Of a DNA stretch of 64,000 bases, positions 1-12,599 are shown one piece after another. Position 1 is the stretch's first letter; each line of letters starts with the position of its first letter. The notes beneath the pieces are model-generated. The model was not told the origin of the DNA. It searched no databases and saw only the letters and a list, made by a program, of their open reading frames with translations. The translations under genes and the position numbers were made by a program. The stretch comes from Ascidia mentula (lineage: Eukaryota; Chordata; Ascidiacea; Phlebobranchia; Ascidiidae): assembly GCA_947561715.1 (NCBI GenBank), contig OX387197.1, positions 21,354,266 through 21,418,265 of the forward strand, written 5' to 3'.

Positions 1-430
1 GAAAAATGTGGCTGATCCAGCTAGGCTGCATGGTATGGGCTGCCAAGCCTGAAAACCTCATGATCGCAATGCGTTAGCTGTAATCGCCAAGCAAGAACCT
101 GCGCAGTGGGGCGATCCTGCCTATCATGCCATTGCATGTAATCTTATTGCATTATCTGATACGGTGGTGGAGATCCCCTATGTTAATGTGATGGTTGCCT
201 GGCAAGTTGTGCGCTTGCGCACCGGTGTACCTTGGCCATACTATACCCCGTGAAACCAGTGATCTCCTGTAGCTCAGTTAGTAGAGCGTTGGGTCTGGTC
301 AGCCCAGGGTCGTGAGTTCAAAGCTCACCGGGAGCTTGATTTTTCAAATCTTGCTCCGATTTGTCAGAAAAAAGGCTGATCCAGCTAGGCTGCATTGCCT
401 GGGCTGACAAGCCTGAAAACCTCATGATCA
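1..430 (+). repeat. tRNA-derived SINE, one body plus one headed copy
   Basis: Two pieces of one repeat lie in tandem. Positions 10-64 and 373-430 share the string beginning ggctgatccagctaggctgc. The second piece is preceded by a tRNA-like head at 263-335. The body segment around 64-230 recurs in reverse orientation at 37340-37480, 57610-57850 and 60490-60740 (shared gcgcagt-ggggcgat block and the accggtgtacctt block). This pattern fits a dispersed SINE. The window start cuts the first copy. Confidence 0.6.
263..336 (+). tRNA. tRNA-like SINE head (Thr GGT-like fold)
   Basis: The stretch folds as a cloverleaf: acceptor 263-269 with 329-335 (six of seven pairs), D arm gctc/gagc at 272-275 and 284-287, anticodon stem 290-294/302-306 with loop CTGGTCA and triplet GGT at 297-299, T arm gtgag/ctcac at 312-316/324-328. 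Eukaryotes normally read ACN threonine codons with AGT, and the B box (agttcaaagct) is degenerate. It is flanked by SINE body sequence, so I take it as a retroposon promoter head, not a working tRNA gene. Confidence 0.5.
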
Positions 431-467
431 ATCGTACTATTTACGAAACAGGAAGTGCACATTTTTT

Positions 468-3440
468 TTTGTGCAACCTTGTTGCGTTTGCGTTGATTCT
501 CGCATACAAATTTGCAATAATCGCTTCGCGTCAAACACTATGTAAAACAGTCTGTTCATAGTTTTTGCTACAGACTGTGTGTATCCTGTGTGTCTTGCAA
601 AATCCATGGTAATAATATACGTCAGCGTTGTCAGGAAAACGATAAAGGAACAAAAACTACACACACCTGGCAAATATGGGATAGCAGCAGTTGCAATATA
701 TTGCAGAACGAGCGGTTGGAACAAACATCTATGTAACAGCATTGGCTACTTAATTCCTGTCTTTTGCAATTCATATTTGTTTGTTTAAAGTTCAACCCAT
801 GTCCAGTTGATTTTCAACACAGTTGATTACTTGTGTCTTCCAGGTTGTGCTTGCCTAAGATATATTTCTTACGATTTCTTGCTTTATGAACGAGCGAATT
901 ATGTGGAGGTATCTTATTTGTCAAGCTCCGTTGGTTTTCTTTTTTGGAAATATTTTCGGCGGTAAGTGAACTTTTGTGTTGACAGTTGTCCAGTAATTCT
1001 AGAATATACATGAAATGCATTTGAACGTGAAATTCACGCTTCTTGTGACACGAAAAATTTAGAGATTTTATTGCCTGCGACTACTAGAATTGATTCATTG
1101 ACAGCATCATAGAGTAAGTTTGACAACTTGAACTTACCAGCACTGCGACTTTTTACACTTTTGTGTGCAATAAACCTTTCAATTTTTGTCCCCGTGACTT
1201 ACTCATGTGGATGCGCACTTACAAATCTTTATTGAGCACCGGACCTTTTTCTGATCTAGTATATTTGACAAAACAAGCTACGCAACACTAATTAGAAAAG
1301 TAGATAATAAAGGAACCAAACGAAAGGTACAGCTATTTGAGCCTTTCAAGTAATACCTATAATTATCTATAATTTCATGAAAACATGAAGTTTGGTTTAA
1401 AACCAGCAATGTGATGGTATATGTTTACATTTAGATGCGCAAGATGTCGATATCGTTTTTTTGGTGGACAGCACCTCTTCTATTTCTAATTCGGATTTTG
1501 CAACCTACAAAGCAGCCTTTGTTGCTGCTGCGGATCTGATTCCCTTTTCAAGAACTTTTCACGCTGGGGTTCTCCAATACGGAAACCAAGACGTTCGAAA
1601 GTAAATGCTAATGTAATTATGTAAACTCTATTGTAATTCTGCATAGGAAAGGTAGATTGTATCATTTTCCCAACACACATTGCATTGGACAAGTGATTCT
1701 CAAACTTTTTCGCGTGCAACGTACTTTAAAAATATTCACATTCCCAACTCACCAATAAAAACTCCATCACGACGATTTGTTCAAATATTTAAAATTTTCA
1801 GTCGCTCAAGGCTGAATTAGCTGTTTTTACCTCCATTTTTGACGAAAAGGAAAATTTTCCTTGTGAAAATTTTTATGCGACAGCCTTGGGAACTCAAAAC
1901 GGCGAACCCGGGCGCTGCGATGCACAATTTGAGAACCTCGACATTTTATCAATTGAACTAAATTTTTATTTCATGACGGAAATAAACAACTCATGCAATC
2001 ACAATTCTAATATTAAAAAAACAAAGTTTCTCCTCAACCGCTATCTATTTGCAGCATTGACTACCGTACGGATTCCTTTTATCAATATCCAACAAAACTG
2101 GGCGATTGCAATAATGCAACGTGTTTCAAAACTGCAATCAACGACAACCTCCTTGCTGCGAGCACTTTTACCTTCACAGCAATTACGCGAGCTGTTCGGG
2201 TGAGTGCTGTTCTGCAAGAAAACACTCTCTGTTTTTTCTGCGTTCCCAAACGTTTTAAAGGACGATGGATCAAACAAATTACATTTTGTCTTTTTGCCCA
2301 GATTGACTTCAATCGATCAGTAAATTTCGCGAATTCTAAGAAGTTCCTAGTTTTGACCACTGACGATCCCGCGATTGACTCAAGTACGACAACGAAAAGG
2401 TAATAAATAATTTCGAAAACTCAAAAATTCTATATTTAACTTGGCGTCAGATCATCGTTTGTTGATATCATCATTTCCTTGGTGCATCGGACAGTTTTTC
2501 GGGGGATGCCACATGCATTCTTTTCCTCAAAGTTCCTTCTCCAATCCCACAAACTGTACTTGAAACACTACTTTTTCATAATGTTTCGTCACGGAAAAAA
2601 TATTAAATTTCCGGAAAATGAACAGGACACTGGCCCATTTTTACCAACCAATTTTTTTTTTACATCGCAGTGTTAACCTCACAGCAGTTAACAATATCAC
2701 CGCATATGCCATTGGAGTGGGCCCGAATGTCAATAACGCACAACTGCTGCAAGTAGCTGGAAATGCGTCCCGAGTATCTAAGGCTACTTGGTCTGACTTC
2801 GGAGCAAAACTGAATGCTACTTTGGAGGAAATACTTAAACAAGGTTATTATTTAACTGAAATAATCGTTGATAACACATTAGCAAAAGCACGTGTTTGCA
2901 AAGTTGTGTAGTTGCATTAAATGAAAATAGGTACGTTTATTTAAATAATGTTAAAACTTTGTGTACATTAATGTTACTCCCAGTGGCAACGATGACAACA
3001 ATATCGACAGAAGCGTCAACCACAATCACTATGACAGCAACCACAATGACCACAAAGCAGACCACAACAATGATGCCCGCAAATACACCAACCATCCCAG
3101 AAAACGACTTTCCAACAACCACTACGACCATACAAGCAACCAACGCAACCATACAAACGAAAACAACGACATTTTCAACAACCACCGTGACCATACCAAC
3201 AACTATCAAGATCATTGAAGGAAAAACTAACTCCACAATAAATTGCACTTCAGGTAGTCACTAAAATTGTTTTAACATTGTGTTTTATAGAAAAGAGCTA
3301 GCTTTAACTTTCAGTTGAGCAGTTCACAGTACACACTCCTGTTTCAACTTATCTGGTCTCTTCAATGCTAAAGTTATTCTATCCTCATTGTATACAGTTT
3401 TCATTTTAATAGTGTGACCCACTTTACAATATAATGATGT
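468..3440 (+). repeat. Segmental duplication, copy 1 (partner 30582-33795)
   Basis: About 3 kb is shared with 30582-33795, covering upstream noncoding sequence, five VWA/Thr-rich exons and their introns. The copies stop resembling each other shortly after the threonine-rich exon, near 3440 and 33795. The second copy carries a 260-bp insertion (31490-31749) that this copy lacks. Confidence 0.8.
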
Positions 3441-3978
3441 ACATTTTTTGAATTAGATTATCAATATAATAAAAAGTTTTAGCAAAAACAACTTTTAAAT
3501 TTAATTTCAACGACTCGTCAAATAAGGCGGATAAACAGCAATTTCTTGTAAATTTCTCGAGATATAATAGAATACAACGCAAATTATGATACCGATTATC
3601 AAAAAATTAAGATTCAACCAATCCATACCGCGAAGAAAATATGTATTCTTTTCATTTTTTGCGATTTACGCAAATTGACTAAAGGAATCACTGAAACAAA
3701 AAAATAAAACTTTATTTGCAACTACTTTGCAGGATTTTAAATTCTAAATTTGTCTTTAACTTTTCATGAGCACGAATGTCTTGTGGCTACACCCATACAA
3801 TGTGTTTATTTTCCAAGCAACAATATCAGCATCCAACAGCACCAACTTATCAGCTATCATTGGTTGGACGTTGGCTTGCATTGCAGTGATTGCACTAATT
3901 TGCATGGTTGGATATCGTGTGATAGAGCAAAGACGAAAAACAAGGCGAGACCGAAAATGTTGTTTGTTAATTATCTGA
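1435..3978 (+). CDS. VWA-domain, Thr-rich, single-pass membrane protein (5' end not found)
   Basis: Likely a cell-surface adhesion protein. Exons by splice sites and phase: 1435-1600, 2055-2199, 2302-2399, 2671-2843, 2984-3253, 3818-3978. The first four encode a full VWA domain: IVFLVDSTSS carries the DxTxS metal-site motif, AASTFTFT the second threonine, FLVLTTDD the third site. Exon five is a Thr-rich, mucin-like stalk. The last exon enters in phase 1 and encodes one hydrophobic helix (LSAIIGWTLACIAVIALICM), a basic stop-transfer (EQRRKTRRDRK), then a stop at 3976. No signal-peptide exon was recognised upstream; it may lie between 468 and 1435 or before the window. The ectodomain is paralogous to the GPCR at 31823, but the anchor differs. 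It could be a chimeric pseudogene; all exons are open and phases agree. Confidence 0.65.
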
Positions 3979-4480
3979 AGAGTAAACACTGTTTTTAGGG
4001 TTGTTCGGTTGAACAATCCCACCGAAGTCCCTGTTGCAGCAGCGGCAGGCGAGTAAACAATCTACGCTTCCTTACGCTGAAATTGGACAATACAAAAATC
4101 ACGGTTTTCTTAATTAACTAGTCCGGCCGTACAATCTTATACTTAGTCACTCGGTCACAACAACCCTATGTAGTTCATACCATACGTTTTCTTTATTAAG
4201 CGGGTATAGTTTTAATTGGTGGGTTACATGTTCGAAATCTATCAACCGACAGAGCCGTAGTGCGTTAATTGTTAAGAGGCGACAGTTTCGATAGTGCGTT
4301 ATTGAATGCAAAGACTATACAGTATCTTATTAGAAGTCGATTAGGATAAGTAATGTTGTTGTCTGCCTCGTCTGCGATGTTGTTAGTCTGTAAAAAAACG
4401 CACGTCTAGTGAACTAAGAAATACTCGCCACAAGAAAATTACGTCATGGTTAACATGATTTCGTATCTTGTATCAGCAGA

Positions 4481-4750
4481 TAACCGACAACAAGACGATG
4501 CGTACATTTTGTAACAAACCATCCCAACAACCAATAACCAACCAGCACAGCAGAACCATCCTTCCAACCAACACCAACCAAACCCTGACATCAACCAATA
4601 CGAAACCACGCAAGATCATTAACGTGAACATTAAAACCACTGATAAGAATTCAGAATACATGATTTCAAGTACAGTTGCAGAAAACGAAAAACAATTACC
4701 ACTGTACTTTCAAAGTTTTAAACATGTTTGTTGATTTTAAATAAATCATG
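4481..4750 (+). other. Possible 3' exon/UTR with AATAAA
   Basis: An acceptor-like sequence (ttgtatcagcag) precedes 4481, and an AATAAA lies at about 4739. A 4468-4734 reading frame is Thr/Asn/Pro-rich but has no recognisable domain. It may be the final untranslated exon of the VWA gene upstream. Support is weak. Confidence 0.25.
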
Positions 4751-6240
4751 GCTTTAATAATAATGGCAATGCCAATGTAACTATTTACTGCAAAATTGTC
4801 TTGAAATAAGGGCTGCAGACCTAATAGGTCTCATCAGTGCGGCTATAATGTGACTTTCAACCATCTTGTCAGCTAAATAGTCGGACTGAACATTATTGGC
4901 TCTATGGCTTATACTTGTATTGAAATGTTTGTTTTGTGGTTTCATGCTATCGTTGTTTTGTTCATTAAACTTATTTCACGTAAGCCATCGTTGCATTGCG
5001 TTTTGTACTTTGTAGTAAGCTTTTTTGTATTTTGTAGTTACAGTGTTTACTGCATTTTCCACCTCTGCAGGTAGCATGTTGCTCCATGATTTGGGTAGTG
5101 CAGTCAGTCATTGTTTTATGTTCCAGCCTACTCTTTCCGGGTTTAATGCATTGTGCTTATGAAGCGTTTCATAAATGCCGTGGAGAGGAATGTGCAACGT
5201 AATAAATAACGTTTGCATTCATTGAAATATGAACAATGGTCACACAACAGCCAGTTTCGTCATTAACTTCCGGAATCTCTTTCCACGGGGTTATTGGGTT
5301 AATGCATTCAATAGGTGGCGTCTTGTCCAGCATCTTATTTCAAAATGTGTAGCAACGGTTGCTTTCTCACGTAATTTGATCTCGTTACTACTGTGGTTTA
5401 CAAACTTTATCAGTTTCTACGCAACAGCTGTGTTTTCATGTGATTTTATTGGCCAGCTTAAATGTGTCGCCTTAGAGAAGTCCTTCATTGTTTCGTGTAA
5501 GTGTGCGTCTTTTCTTAACTATTCGCTGACCGTTAGTCCTTGGATCGTCCTTCTTTTCACAACCCTTCGGTCGCTTTGTTTCTCTCCGGTTTAAATAATG
5601 GAACTTGTCGTGTGCGTTTAGGTGAGACGAGGCAGGGTAGCGCAGCTCTGCTCGGTGCCGTGCTCATCTCAGTTCTATTATTGGGTTGCGAGATTCGGTT
5701 CTGTTCAATTCTATCTGAGCGTTTGGGCGTAAATTCACTCAGTTTGGCGTTGGTATCAAGTTTTGCTAATTTATATATTTATGGGTGGGAATGCGATTTA
5801 TCTGTTACGCTAAACAATTAGTTTTGTATCTTTTATATTAGACCTTCTGGCGAATAAGTTAGTCAACAAATGCAGTGACTGTAATAGGTCAAATATCCTA
5901 TCTAAACTTTCCTGTAAACTTGTGAAGCGTTTGCAAGTTCTTGCAGTTTGTGACATCACACACAATTAGTTGTAGAGAAAATTCGTATTTGTTAAATCTA
6001 TATAATATGACGAAGTGTGTTTCGGTGCCAAACTAAGTTTATATGAAGAGACCATTGGATGTGTAGCTAACCTAGTCACAGCAAGTGATTATATCTTTAA
6101 TTGTATCACGTTAATGTTCTGTATTTAGGTTATGATACTTAATATTTTCCGACAAAGTGTGCCATAACTGGAAAAAGGGACAACAAAATTATTTATTGCG
6201 TTTCTTTTCTACCGGTTGTATTGCGACAAACTTTTATGAC
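4750..6240. other. Intergenic, no gene recognised
   Basis: A fragment of the dispersed MITE-like family (core ggtctcatcagtgc) lies at about 4810-4860. Open frames at 5229-5594 and 5540-5821 show no domain, no flanking splice pattern and no second copy, so I do not call them genes. Confidence 0.4.
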
Positions 6241-6245
6241 ACAAG

Positions 6246-6898
6246 TATGATGAATACCGCGAATATTTGATCGGACCACAAGTTGGTTCATACACAGATG
6301 CTGAAACTGCATGCAGTTCACACAATGCACATATCGTCAGTGTTAGATCAACGGATGTATCTAACTTCTTGGTGAAAAAGATTGGAACAATTACAGTTTG
6401 TATCTTCATTTTCCTCAGCAGAAACATGATATTTATTGCTCCAAATCGACTACTTAACAACATAAACGTAACAGATTCGCGTTTTAATTCTATCATTGTT
6501 TTATTTTACGTCAACATTGAATCAACAGTAATTTTGCTAGAATTACATCCATCAAAACATTTAACCACATTGATTTTGTTTTACATCCGCTTCAAATCAA
6601 CATTATTTTAACTACAATTATTTTCATGTAAGTCTCGTAACATCAAACCATATTGATTGTCCTTGTACACAGTCGCCCCTTACTCGTTCTACATCGGAGC
6701 AATGCGAAATGCAGGAACAAGCAACTATAAGTGGTGGCATGATTTAAGTATAGCCAATGGACAGTAGGCAGGGGGGGAATCGATTACAACAGCAGCAAAG
6801 TATTGTCTGATAATGGGTTCACTAACTTCACTTGGAGGAGTACGGCATGCAATGTTACTTCGAGATATAATTGTGAACGGAGACCAGGAGGAAATTAA
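6246..6898 (+). pseudogene. C-type lectin domain gene remnant
   Basis: Three pieces match successive parts of a C-type lectin fold. 6246-6390 encodes SYTDAETACSSHNAHIVSVR (helix, first cysteine, A-H-x-V-S signature). 6673-6764 encodes PYSFYIGAMRN and KWWHDLSIANG (the F-x-I-G and W-x-D-x-x-x-x-N region). 6776-6898 encodes FTNFTWRSTACNVTSRYNCE, the W...C...Y-x-C-E end, with a stop at 6896. The second and third pieces lie in different frames, separated by a stop at 6765 and a G-run with no room for an intron. The first-to-second junction lacks a phase-compatible donor that I can find. So it looks disabled, or a sequencing slip lies in the G-run. The N-terminal strand and any signal peptide were not found. 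Confidence 0.55.
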
Positions 6899-6899
6899 C

Positions 6900-8085
6900 A
6901 AGATAAATTTAGCTTCAATAATTTTCGCATTTCAAATTGGCATTAGGATGTCATTAAATCATGCATTTAATGTAGTAAAATTTGAAAAATGCAACAAAGA
7001 TAAACAGTTTCTGAATTGCGTTAATTATTTTAAACACAGTATAACAACTGATGGGAAACGTTACTTTTCAGAAATGGTGTGGCGATATGACAAATTATTG
7101 CCATTGGGGAAGTTAGCGATTAATATTAAATTTTATTTCTTGAAACGAAATTTCGTTTCCAAGTGTTTGGAGCATAATTTGACAATTTCGTTCCGGAAAC
7201 AGTTTTTGTTTTGTGCATCTTTTTACCACAAGGTGCTGCTATAGGACCGAAAATTTAATTGCACGTGTAGATGAAATTATTAAAAACTACTTTGCCAACT
7301 TAGAAATAGAAGCGATGTGGTAGATTTAAAATTGAAAAAAAGTTCGATGACATTAACTTTTTGCATGAATTATTTGATATTTTAGTCGTTAAATCGCTGT
7401 AGGAAAAATTAAATCGTTAAATCGTTCATAAAAACGCTTTGTAGTCGATTTTCTGTTGTTAGCATTGCAAATGTGTATTGGTGATATCGTTCCCACGCAC
7501 AGAACCGTTTGCAAATTGGTCTATGTAAAACAAAGCACAACACTCACGTGGTGCCAAAGTATCGCGTAAAGTAAACCAAGTTGAAATTTTAAATACAAAT
7601 ATGTGACATGTTATTTATAGTAATAGTCTATTTATAATTGTGTATAAAAACACGATTTAAATAAATATACAACCAAGAAATAACAAACGCCTCATGCTAA
7701 AATAAAACATACTAGCATTGATCGAAAATGTTGCGGATCATATTGGAATTTTCCGCTTTAAAAATTACTATGATGTCGGCAGTGACAAACAGCATCAAAA
7801 TTCGAGACACACACAAAAGTGCAAAAAGGCGTGTGGTCGTCTTATCCGAACTAACAACTCCCAAAGGAGCGGCGTCATCAGAGAACGTCAAAAAGCGAAG
7901 AGAGAAAAGTCCGTATCTCAATTCCCAAGATAGGCGCCTCCCAAAACGAAATTTTACTGCTGGCACGCAAATCTGATGTCTTAAGATCGTTTAATTATTG
8001 CTCCCGAATTTTATTTGGAACATAGACAAACTGCTCATACGACAAGCATCAAACATACCAATTAACAAGTGAAAACATGTTTAAA
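6900..8085. other. Noncoding, no gene recognised
   Basis: AT-rich sequence. An open frame at 7728-7976 (basic, Lys/Arg-rich) has no recognisable domain and no splice context. Nothing else is supported. Confidence 0.4.
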
Positions 8086-8087
8086 AC

Positions 8088-8474
8088 GCGTCATTCGCCA
8101 AAACAGTTTAAAAGAACGCCTTTAAATATATCAAAAAAACGGATAGTCGAATACGGTTCAATGGGACCGTTTACAACATACCTAGAGAATTTAAGAGCTA
8201 AATTTATTTCGTTTGGCCATATTATTTCAAAACAAAGACAAGTAAATACCTGTCAAAGACAAGCTTAAACCGCGCAGTCGGTTCGCCAAAACAGTTTTAA
8301 GAACGCCTTTTCGTATGACAACAAAAAACTAAAGCATATACTTGAATAAAGTTTAGAGGTATTTCCTTCTACATGGCTCTAGTATTTAACTGCCAAATTT
8401 TAATTCGCTTGGATGTAAAACAGAGATTTGGCAGGCGAATACCTCTCAAAGACAAGTATAAACCGCGCCGCAAG
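8088..8474 (+). repeat. Imperfect tandem duplication, about 195-bp unit
   Basis: Both halves start with cgccaaaacagttt-aagaacgcc (8088 and 8285) and end with ctcaaagacaag-taaaccgcgc (about 8275 and 8470). Middles are diverged. It abuts the 190-bp satellite and may be its eroded edge. Confidence 0.5.
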
Positions 8475-8479
8475 GGCGA

Positions 8480-11400
8480 AATTAACTAAATTTGACCGTA
8501 GACTCCCTGTGTTTTGAACAATTTTAAATCAAGCGACATGAAGTTTTGCACACAAATATTAGATGCCAGTACAAAACGAGAAATGAAAACTAATTGGCGT
8601 CTGTCCGTTAGTTTCTTATTGCTGCGCGAAAACGCATGTTATAAACAATGGTCGCGAAGGTCGTGCGGAATTAACTAATTTTGAGAATTCCCGCCTGCAA
8701 TATACACAATTTTAAATCAAGAGACCTGAAATTTTGCACACAAATACTATATAGGTGCCAATACAAAACGAGCAATGAAAACAAAATTGGCGTCTGTCCA
8801 TTAGAATTTTATTGCTTGCCGAAAACGCATGTTTGAAACTATGGTGGCTAAGATTCGGCGGATTTAACTAAATTTGACAGTTGTCCGCCTGTGATTTCAA
8901 CATTTTTATATCAAGCGACTTGAAGTTTTGCAAACAAATATTAGATGCCACTACAAAACGAGCAATGAAAACTAAATTGGTGTCTGTCCTTCAGAATTTT
9001 ATTGCTTGCCGAAAACGCATATTTGAAACTATGGTGGCAAGGTTCGGCGGAATTAACTAAATTTGACAGTTGTCCGCCTGTGATTTCAAACATTTTTATA
9101 TCAATCAACTTGAAATTTTGCACACAAATATTACATGCCAGTACAAAACGAAAAATGAAAACTAAATTGGCGTCTGTCCTTTAGAATTTTATTGCTTGCC
9201 GAAAACGCATGTTTGAAACTATGGTGGCTAAGGTTCAGCGGATTTAAGTAAATTTGACAGTTGTAATCCTGTGATTTCAACATTTTTATATCAATCAACT
9301 TGAAATTTTGCACACAAATATTACATGCCAGTACAAAACGAAAAATGAAAACTAAATTGGCGTCTGTCCTTTAGAATTTTATTGCTTGCCGAAAACGCAT
9401 GTTTGAAACTATGGTGGCTAAGGTTCGGCGGATTTAACTAAATTTGACAGTTGTAAGCCTGTGATTTCAACATTTTTATATCAAGCGACTTCAAATTTTG
9501 CACACAATTATTAGATGCCAGTACAAAACGAGCAATGAAAACCAAATTGACGTATGTCCTTTAGTTTCTTATTGCTGCGCGAAAACGCATGTTACAAACA
9601 ATGGTCGCAAAGGTCGTGCGGAATTAACTAATTTTGAGAATTCCCGCCTGCAATATACACAATTTTAAATCAAGAGACCTGAAATTTTGCACACAAATAC
9701 TAGATGCCAATACAAAACGAGTAGTGAAAACCAAATTGAACTATATTCTCTAGTTTTTTGTTGCTTGCCGAAAACGCATGTTTGAAACTATGGTGGCTAA
9801 GGATCGGCGGATTTAACTAAATTTGACAGTTTTAAGCCTGTGATTTCAACATTTTTGTATCAAGCGACTTGAAGTTTTGCACACAGATATTAGATTCCAG
9901 TACAAAACAAGCAATGAAAACCAAATTGGCGTATGTACTCTAGTTTATTATTGCTGCTCGAAAACGCATGTTACAAACAATGGTTGCTCAGGTCGGGCGG
10001 AATTAACTAATTTTGAGAATTCCCGCCGGCAATATACACAATTTAAATCAAAAGACATGAAATTTACCACACAATTACTAGGTGCCACTGCAAAACAAGC
10101 AATGAAAACCAAATTGGCGTCTGTCCTCTAGTTTTTTGTTGCTTGCCGAAAACGCATGTTTGAAACAATGGTGGCTAAGGTTCGGCGGATTTAACTAAAT
10201 TTGACAGTTGTCCGCCTGTGATTCAAACATTTTTATATCAATAGACTTGAAGTTTTGCACACAATTATTAGATGCCAGTACAAAACGAGCAATGAAAACC
10301 AAATTGGCCTATGTACTCTAGTTTTTTATTGCTGCGCGAAAACGCATGTTACAAACAATGGTCGCGAAGGTCGTGTGCGGAATTAACTAATTTTGAGAAT
10401 TCAAGCCTGCAATATACACAATTTTAAATCAAGAGACCTGAAATTTTCCACACAAATACTAGGTGCCAATACAAAACGAGCAATGAAAACAAAATTGGCG
10501 TCTGTCCTTTAGAATTTTATTGCTTGCCGAAAACGCATATTTGAAACTATGGTGGCCAAGGTTCGGCGGATTTAACTAAATTTGACAGTTGTCCGCCTGT
10601 GACTTTAACATTTTTGTATCAAGCGACTTGAAGTTTTGCACACAAATATTAGATGCACCTAAAAAACGAGCAATGAAAACCAAATTGACGTATGTCCGTT
10701 AGTTTCTTATTGCTGCGCGAAAACGCATGTTACAAACAATGGTCGCAAAGGTCGTGCGGAATTAACTAATTTTGAGAATTCCCGCCTGCAATATACACAA
10801 TTTGAAATCAAGAGACCTGAAATTTTGCACACAAATACTAGGTGCCAATACAAAACGAGCAATGAAATCAAAATTGGCGTTTGTCCTTAACAATTTTATT
10901 GCTTGCCGAAAACGCATGTTTGAAACTATGGTGGCAAAGGTTCGTCGGATTTGACTAAATTTGACGGTTGTCCGCCTGTGATTTCAACATTTTTATATCA
11001 AGCAACTTGAAATTTTGCACACAAATATTACAGGCCAGTACAAAACGAGCAATGAAAACTAAATTGGCGTCTGTCTTTTAGAATTTTATTGCTTGCCGAA
11101 AACGCATGTTTGAAACTATGGTGGCTAAGGTTCGGCGGATTTAACTAAATTTGACAGTTGTAAGCCTGTGATTTCAACATTTTTATATCAAGCGACTTGA
11201 AATTTTGCACACAATTATTAGATGTCAGTACAAAACGAGCAATGAAAACCAAATTGACGTATGTCCTTTAGTTTCTTATTGCTGCGCGAAAACGCATGTT
11301 ACAAACAATGGTCGCGAAGGTCGTGCGGAATTAACTAATTTTGAGAATTCCCGCCGGCAATATACACAATTTTAAATCAAAAGACATGAAATTTTGCACA

Positions 11401-12325
11401 CAAATACTAGGTGCCACTGCAAAACGAGCAATGAAAACAAAATTGGACTATATTCTCTAGTTTTTTATTGCTTGCCGAAAACGCATGTTTGAAACTATGG
11501 TGGCTAAGGTTCGGCGGATTTAACTAAATTTGACAGTTGTAAGCCTGTGATTTGAACATTTTTATATCAAGCGACTTGAAATTTTGCACACAATTATTAG
11601 ATGTCAGTACAAAACAAGCAATGAAAACCAAATTGGCGTAGGTTTTCTAGTTTTTCATTGCTGCTCGAAAACGCATGTTACAAACAATGGTCGCGAAGGT
11701 CGTGCGGAATTAACTAATTTTGAGAATTCCCGCCGGCAATATACACAATTTTAAATCAAAAGACATGAAATTTTGCACACAAATACTAGGTGCCACTGCA
11801 AAACGAGTAGTGAAAACCAAATTGGACTAAATTCTCTAGTTTTTTATTGCTTGCCCTAAACGCATGTTTGAAACTATGGTGGCTAAGGTTCGGCGGATTT
11901 AACTAATTTTGACAGTTGTCCGCCTGTGATTCAAACATTTTTGTATCAAGAGACTTGAAGTTTTGCACACAATTATTAGATTCCAGTACAAAACGAGCAA
12001 TGAAAACCAAATTGGCCTATGTACTCTAGTTTTTTATTGCTGCGCGAAAACGCATGTTACAAACAATGATCAATAAGGTTGTGCGGAATTAACTAATTTT
12101 GAGAATTCCCGCCGGCAATGTAAACAATTTTAAATCAAGTGACTTAAAATTTTCCACACAAATACTAGATGGCATTGTAAAACGAGTAATGAAAACCAAA
12201 TTAGACTATGTACTCTAGTTTTTTATTGCTGCGCGAAAACGCATGTTACAAACAATTGTCGCTAAGGTCGGGCGGAATTAACTAATTTTGAGAATTCCCG
12301 CCTGCAATATACACAATTTTAAATC
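8480..12325 (+). repeat. ~190-bp satellite array with two monomer types
   Basis: The marker gaaaacgcatgtt recurs at roughly 190-bp steps (about 8630, 8821, 9010, 9200, 9390, 9580, 9770, 9960 and on to 12236), about 20 units. Type A reads gcttgccgaaaacgcatgtt and contains ggcgga...tccgcc. Type B reads gctgcgcgaaaacgcatgtt and contains gcggaatt...aattcccgc. Order from about 8617: B A A A A B A B A B A B A A B A B A B B. The A-B alternation suggests a dimeric higher-order repeat. Short open frames inside are repeat shadows. Confidence 0.9.
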
Positions 12326-12599
12326 AAGTAATTTCTTCCAATTAAGAGATTTGTAAAAAATGTTGGTGCAGCTAACACTTTTGGTATCGAGATCCAATTG
12401 ATATACTTTACACCATGTATGAAAAAATCGTCATCTATTGCACAAAAGAATATGGTAACAAATTTTTTGTTACCTCCAATTTAACGATATGTTTCACTTC
12501 AAAAAATTTTGTTACGACATACCAGAAATTTAACAAAATTTTCGTTCCGAAACGAAATGGTTCAATTTGAAACGAAATTTTGTTACTCAGAACGGTTTT

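Noticed and set aside
263-336. Functional tRNA-Thr gene
   Set aside because: Anticodon GGT is not expected for a eukaryotic nuclear tRNA-Thr, the B box is weak, and SINE sequence surrounds it.
2937-3248. Reverse-strand valine-rich frame resembling a membrane protein
   Set aside because: It is the antisense of the Thr-rich stalk exon; the same shadow occurs at 33271-33634.
3966-4060. Extra tail exon for the single-pass VWA protein, encoding RLNNPTEVPVAAAAGE
   Set aside because: The only phase-compatible donor would leave a 33-base intron, too short for normal splicing.
5229-5821. Two overlapping open frames of 121 and 93 codons
   Set aside because: No domain, splice context or second copy; likely chance frames in a less AT-rich patch.
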